From JBFEYJ01 sp041563315 (lineage in GTDB: Bacteria; Pseudomonadota; Gammaproteobacteria; Thiohalomonadales; Thiohalomonadaceae): a stretch of 24,172 bases of DNA. The notes beneath the pieces were generated by a model, which was not told where the DNA came from, made no database searches, and saw only the letters and a program-made list of their open reading frames with translations. The DNA lies in NCBI GenBank assembly GCA_041563315.1, contig JBFFNE010000040.1:1-24172 (forward strand), in the 5' to 3' direction. Of the stretch, positions 22,294 to 24,172 are shown piece after piece. The first letter of the stretch is position 1. Every line of letters begins with the position of its first letter. The translations under genes and the position numbers were made by a program.

Positions 22294-23405
22294 GCCAATA
22301 CACCCCTGCCCCATCACCGCATACTCATGCTGCGATGAATGTGGGGCGCATCATGTTCACCGTGTGGCTGGCCCTGCTGCCTGCCAGTCTTTACGCAGTC
22401 TACCTGTTCGGCTGGCCGGTGCTAAACCTGTTCCTGATTACTGTCGCTACCGCGCTGCTGGCCGAGGCGGCGACACTGTGGCTGGCGGGCAAGGATGTCC
22501 GCAGCGGTATCAGCGACGGCTCCGGCTTGCTTACCGCCTGGTTGCTGGCGATGACCCTGCCACCCTGGGCGCCGTGGTGGATCGCCACGGTCGGTGCCGT
22601 CTTCGCCGTGGTTGTCGGCAAGCAGGTATTCGGCGGCATCGGCCAGAACCTGTTCAATCCCGCTATGCTGGGTCGCGTTGCACTGCTTATCGCCTTTCCC
22701 CTGGAGATGACTTCCTGGGTCAGCCCGCAGCCGCTTTTCACCGAAGGTGCTCCCGGATTTCTCGACGGCCTGGCTGTCACCTTTGCCGGTATGCCCAACA
22801 TCGATGCGGTAAGCGGCGCCACAGTGCTCGGTCACATGAAAACGGAAATTGGTCGTGGAGTGCCGCTCAGCGAAGTATTGCCAGGCATTTTCACCCTGCA
22901 GCAAAGTGCCACCGGTCAAATACGCGGTAGTCTTGGCGAAACCTCAGCGCTGCTCATCCTCATCGGCGGGATTTTCTTGTTGTTGCGACACCTCATCACC
23001 TGGCACATCCCCTTTGCCATGCTGGCCAGCGTGGCGGTACTGGCAACGCTGATGCATTGGGTCGACCCTGCCCGCTACGCCGATGCCTCGGTGCATCTAC
23101 TGAGCGGCGGACTGATGCTGGGCGCCTTTTTCATCGCCACCGATCCGGTGGGCTCACCATCCACGCCCCGCGGTCAGTTCATATTCGGTGCCGCGTGCGG
23201 TGCACTGGTCTATATCATCCGCACCTGGGCTGGCTTTCCGGAGGGTGTCGCCTTCGCTGTACTGTTGATGAACGCCGCCACCCCGCTTATCGATCATTAT
23301 TTCCGTCCGCGCATCTACGGTCGCCATCACAACGGTGAACCTCTCGATTACACACAGGGGACTCTCGCACGGCGCCTTACCCGCTACGAAGGGAGAAAAC
23401 CGTAA
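22290..23405 (+). CDS. rnfD: RnfD, flavin-bearing membrane subunit
   Basis: A 371-residue multi-helix inner-membrane protein related to NqrB. QVFGGIGQNLFNPAMLGRV is a conserved segment. VSGATVLGHMKT (about residues 171-182) holds the Ser-Gly-Ala-Thr at which FMN is covalently attached to Thr. IATDPVGSPSTPRG is the other family signature. With RnfG it carries electrons across the membrane. The start lies in an ATGA overlap with rnfC, with AAGGAAG upstream. Confidence 0.95.
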   Translation: MSQYTPAPSPHTHAAMNVGRIMFTVWLALLPASLYAVYLFGWPVLNLFLITVATALLAEAATLWLAGKDVRSGISDGSGLLTAWLLAMTLPPWAPWWIATVGAVFAVVVGKQVFGGIGQNLFNPAMLGRVALLIAFPLEMTSWVSPQPLFTEGAPGFLDGLAVTFAGMPNIDAVSGATVLGHMKTEIGRGVPLSEVLPGIFTLQQSATGQIRGSLGETSALLILIGGIFLLLRHLITWHIPFAMLASVAVLATLMHWVDPARYADASVHLLSGGLMLGAFFIATDPVGSPSTPRGQFIFGAACGALVYIIRTWAGFPEGVAFAVLLMNAATPLIDHYFRPRIYGRHHNGEPLDYTQGTLARRLTRYEGRKP

Positions 23406-24076
23406 TGTTCGGTCACGCCGTACTCGAACCCAGCTACAGAAAACGCACCGCCTACCAGGCAATGCTGCTTGGCGGCATAGCCACCCTCGCCAGCGCCGTG
23501 CTGGTACTCGGTGATATGGAAACCCGCGACACAATCGCCCTGCGACATGCAGAAGATCTCAAGGCATCGCTCAGTCAGGTTCTGCCCGACGCGATACACG
23601 ACAATGACCTGCTTAGCGACGTACTCACCCTGCCGCCGTCACAGGCTGGCAGCAAGTCCGTAAAGGTCTATCGGGCGCACCTGGATAATCAGATTAGCGC
23701 CGTTGCCTACCAGGTCTCTTCGAACGGCTATGCCGGCCCTATCACCTGCATCATGGGCGTGGCGGCCAATGGTAAGATCCTTGGTGTACGTGTACTTGCA
23801 CATGCCGAAACCCCCGGCCTTGGCGACAAGATTGAAATTGCCAGGGACAACTGGATAACCTCGTTCAATGGCCGCTCATTGGTCAATACCAGCAGTCAAC
23901 AATGGCAGGTTAAAAAGGACGGCGGCGAGTTCGATCAATTCACTGGCGCAACCATCACACCCCGTGCAGTGGTAAAGGCAGTGCATGAAGGACTTGCACT
24001 GTTCGATGCCAACCGCGTAAAGCTACTAGCCCAGAAACTCGAAGACACGCCCGAAGGAGGCACCTCTGATGAGTGA
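23405..24076 (+). CDS. rnfG: RnfG, periplasmic covalent-FMN subunit
   Basis: A 223-residue subunit with one N-terminal membrane helix (about 18-38) and a periplasmic FMN-binding domain. VLAHAETPGLGDKIE is the family signature, and FTGATITPRAVVKAV carries the S/T-G-A-T Thr that takes FMN. The start shares one base with the rnfD stop (TAATG), with AAGGGAG 9 bases upstream. The gene overlaps rnfE by 8 bases. Confidence 0.95.
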   Translation: MFGHAVLEPSYRKRTAYQAMLLGGIATLASAVLVLGDMETRDTIALRHAEDLKASLSQVLPDAIHDNDLLSDVLTLPPSQAGSKSVKVYRAHLDNQISAVAYQVSSNGYAGPITCIMGVAANGKILGVRVLAHAETPGLGDKIEIARDNWITSFNGRSLVNTSSQQWQVKKDGGEFDQFTGATITPRAVVKAVHEGLALFDANRVKLLAQKLEDTPEGGTSDE

Positions 24077-24172
24077 CAACTCTCCTATCGATTATCGCCG
24101 CATCATGCGGGACGGCCTGTGGGACAACAATGTGGTGTTCGCCCAGCTGCTAGCCCTCTGTCCCCTGCTCGC
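24069..24172 (+). CDS. rnfE: RnfE, membrane subunit (partial, cut by window end)
   Basis: Only the first 34 codons are present. They read MSDNSPIDYRRIMRDGLWDN, then NVVFAQLLALCPLL, the RnfE N-terminus, including the Cys that is one ligand of the [2Fe-2S] cluster shared with RnfA. GGAGG lies about 8 bases before the ATG, inside the end of rnfG. The frame is open to the window edge. Confidence 0.9.
   Translation, partial: MSDNSPIDYRRIMRDGLWDNNVVFAQLLALCPLL

Noticed and set aside
1..24172. CRISPR arrays, tRNA or rRNA genes, complete insertion sequences
   Set aside because: No regularly spaced repeats, cloverleaf-like sequences, rRNA segments or transposase motifs were seen on either strand.

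Overview
The window looks like a nitrogen-fixation accessory locus from a free-living or symbiotic gammaproteobacterium. The NifL-NifA pair, the gammaproteobacterial form of NifA, the nif-linked Rnf complex and the order nifL-nifA-nifB-fdxN-(orf)-nifO-nifQ all resemble the second (regulatory/FeMo-co) nif cluster of Azotobacter vinelandii. GC-rich coding sequence and the mix of genes would fit a sulfur-oxidising Chromatiales or thiotrophic relative, but nothing in the window fixes the genus. nifHDK and nifENX are not in the window.

Layout. (1) 1-528: a decayed minus-strand gene with a stem-loop at its end, then the promoter region of a toxin-antitoxin pair. (2) 529-2177: hipB-hipA type II toxin-antitoxin pair. 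(3) 2272-3489: a NifA site and a sigma-54 promoter driving a divergent SIR2-like protein and a small four-cysteine protein. (4) 3550-5250, minus strand: a seven-repeat FG-GAP lipoprotein. (5) 5532-7600: a second sigma-54 promoter driving a short NifZ-like protein and a double-domain SagB/ThcOx nitroreductase, overlapping by 4 bp. (6) 7873-11430: a housekeeping YebC-type gene with promoter and terminator, a degenerate metallo-beta-lactamase-fold protein, and a B12-binding radical SAM protein. (7) 11550-19332, all minus strand: draG, nifQ, nifO, an unrecognised 65-codon gene, fdxN, nifB (third sigma-54 promoter plus NifA site), nifA and nifL. (8) 19441-24172, plus strand: fourth sigma-54 promoter plus NifA site, then rnfA-B-C-D-G and the start of rnfE, cut by the window edge.

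How it fits together. NifL (FAD/redox and adenine-nucleotide sensing) inhibits NifA, the sigma-54 activator. NifA would then turn on nifB-fdxN-orf-nifO-nifQ (iron-sulfur and molybdenum supply for FeMo-co), rnfABCDGE (ion-motive-force-driven ferredoxin reduction for nitrogenase), nifZ-sagB and the SIR2-like pair. DraG would reverse ADP-ribosylation of nitrogenase reductase; its partner DraT is not in the window. The TGT-N10-ACA sites lie about 84 bp upstream of the predicted start for both nifB and the SIR2-like gene, which ties that uncharacterised pair to nitrogen fixation. All promoter, operator and terminator calls come from reading motifs by eye. Gene names rest on recognised family motifs, not on a database search.
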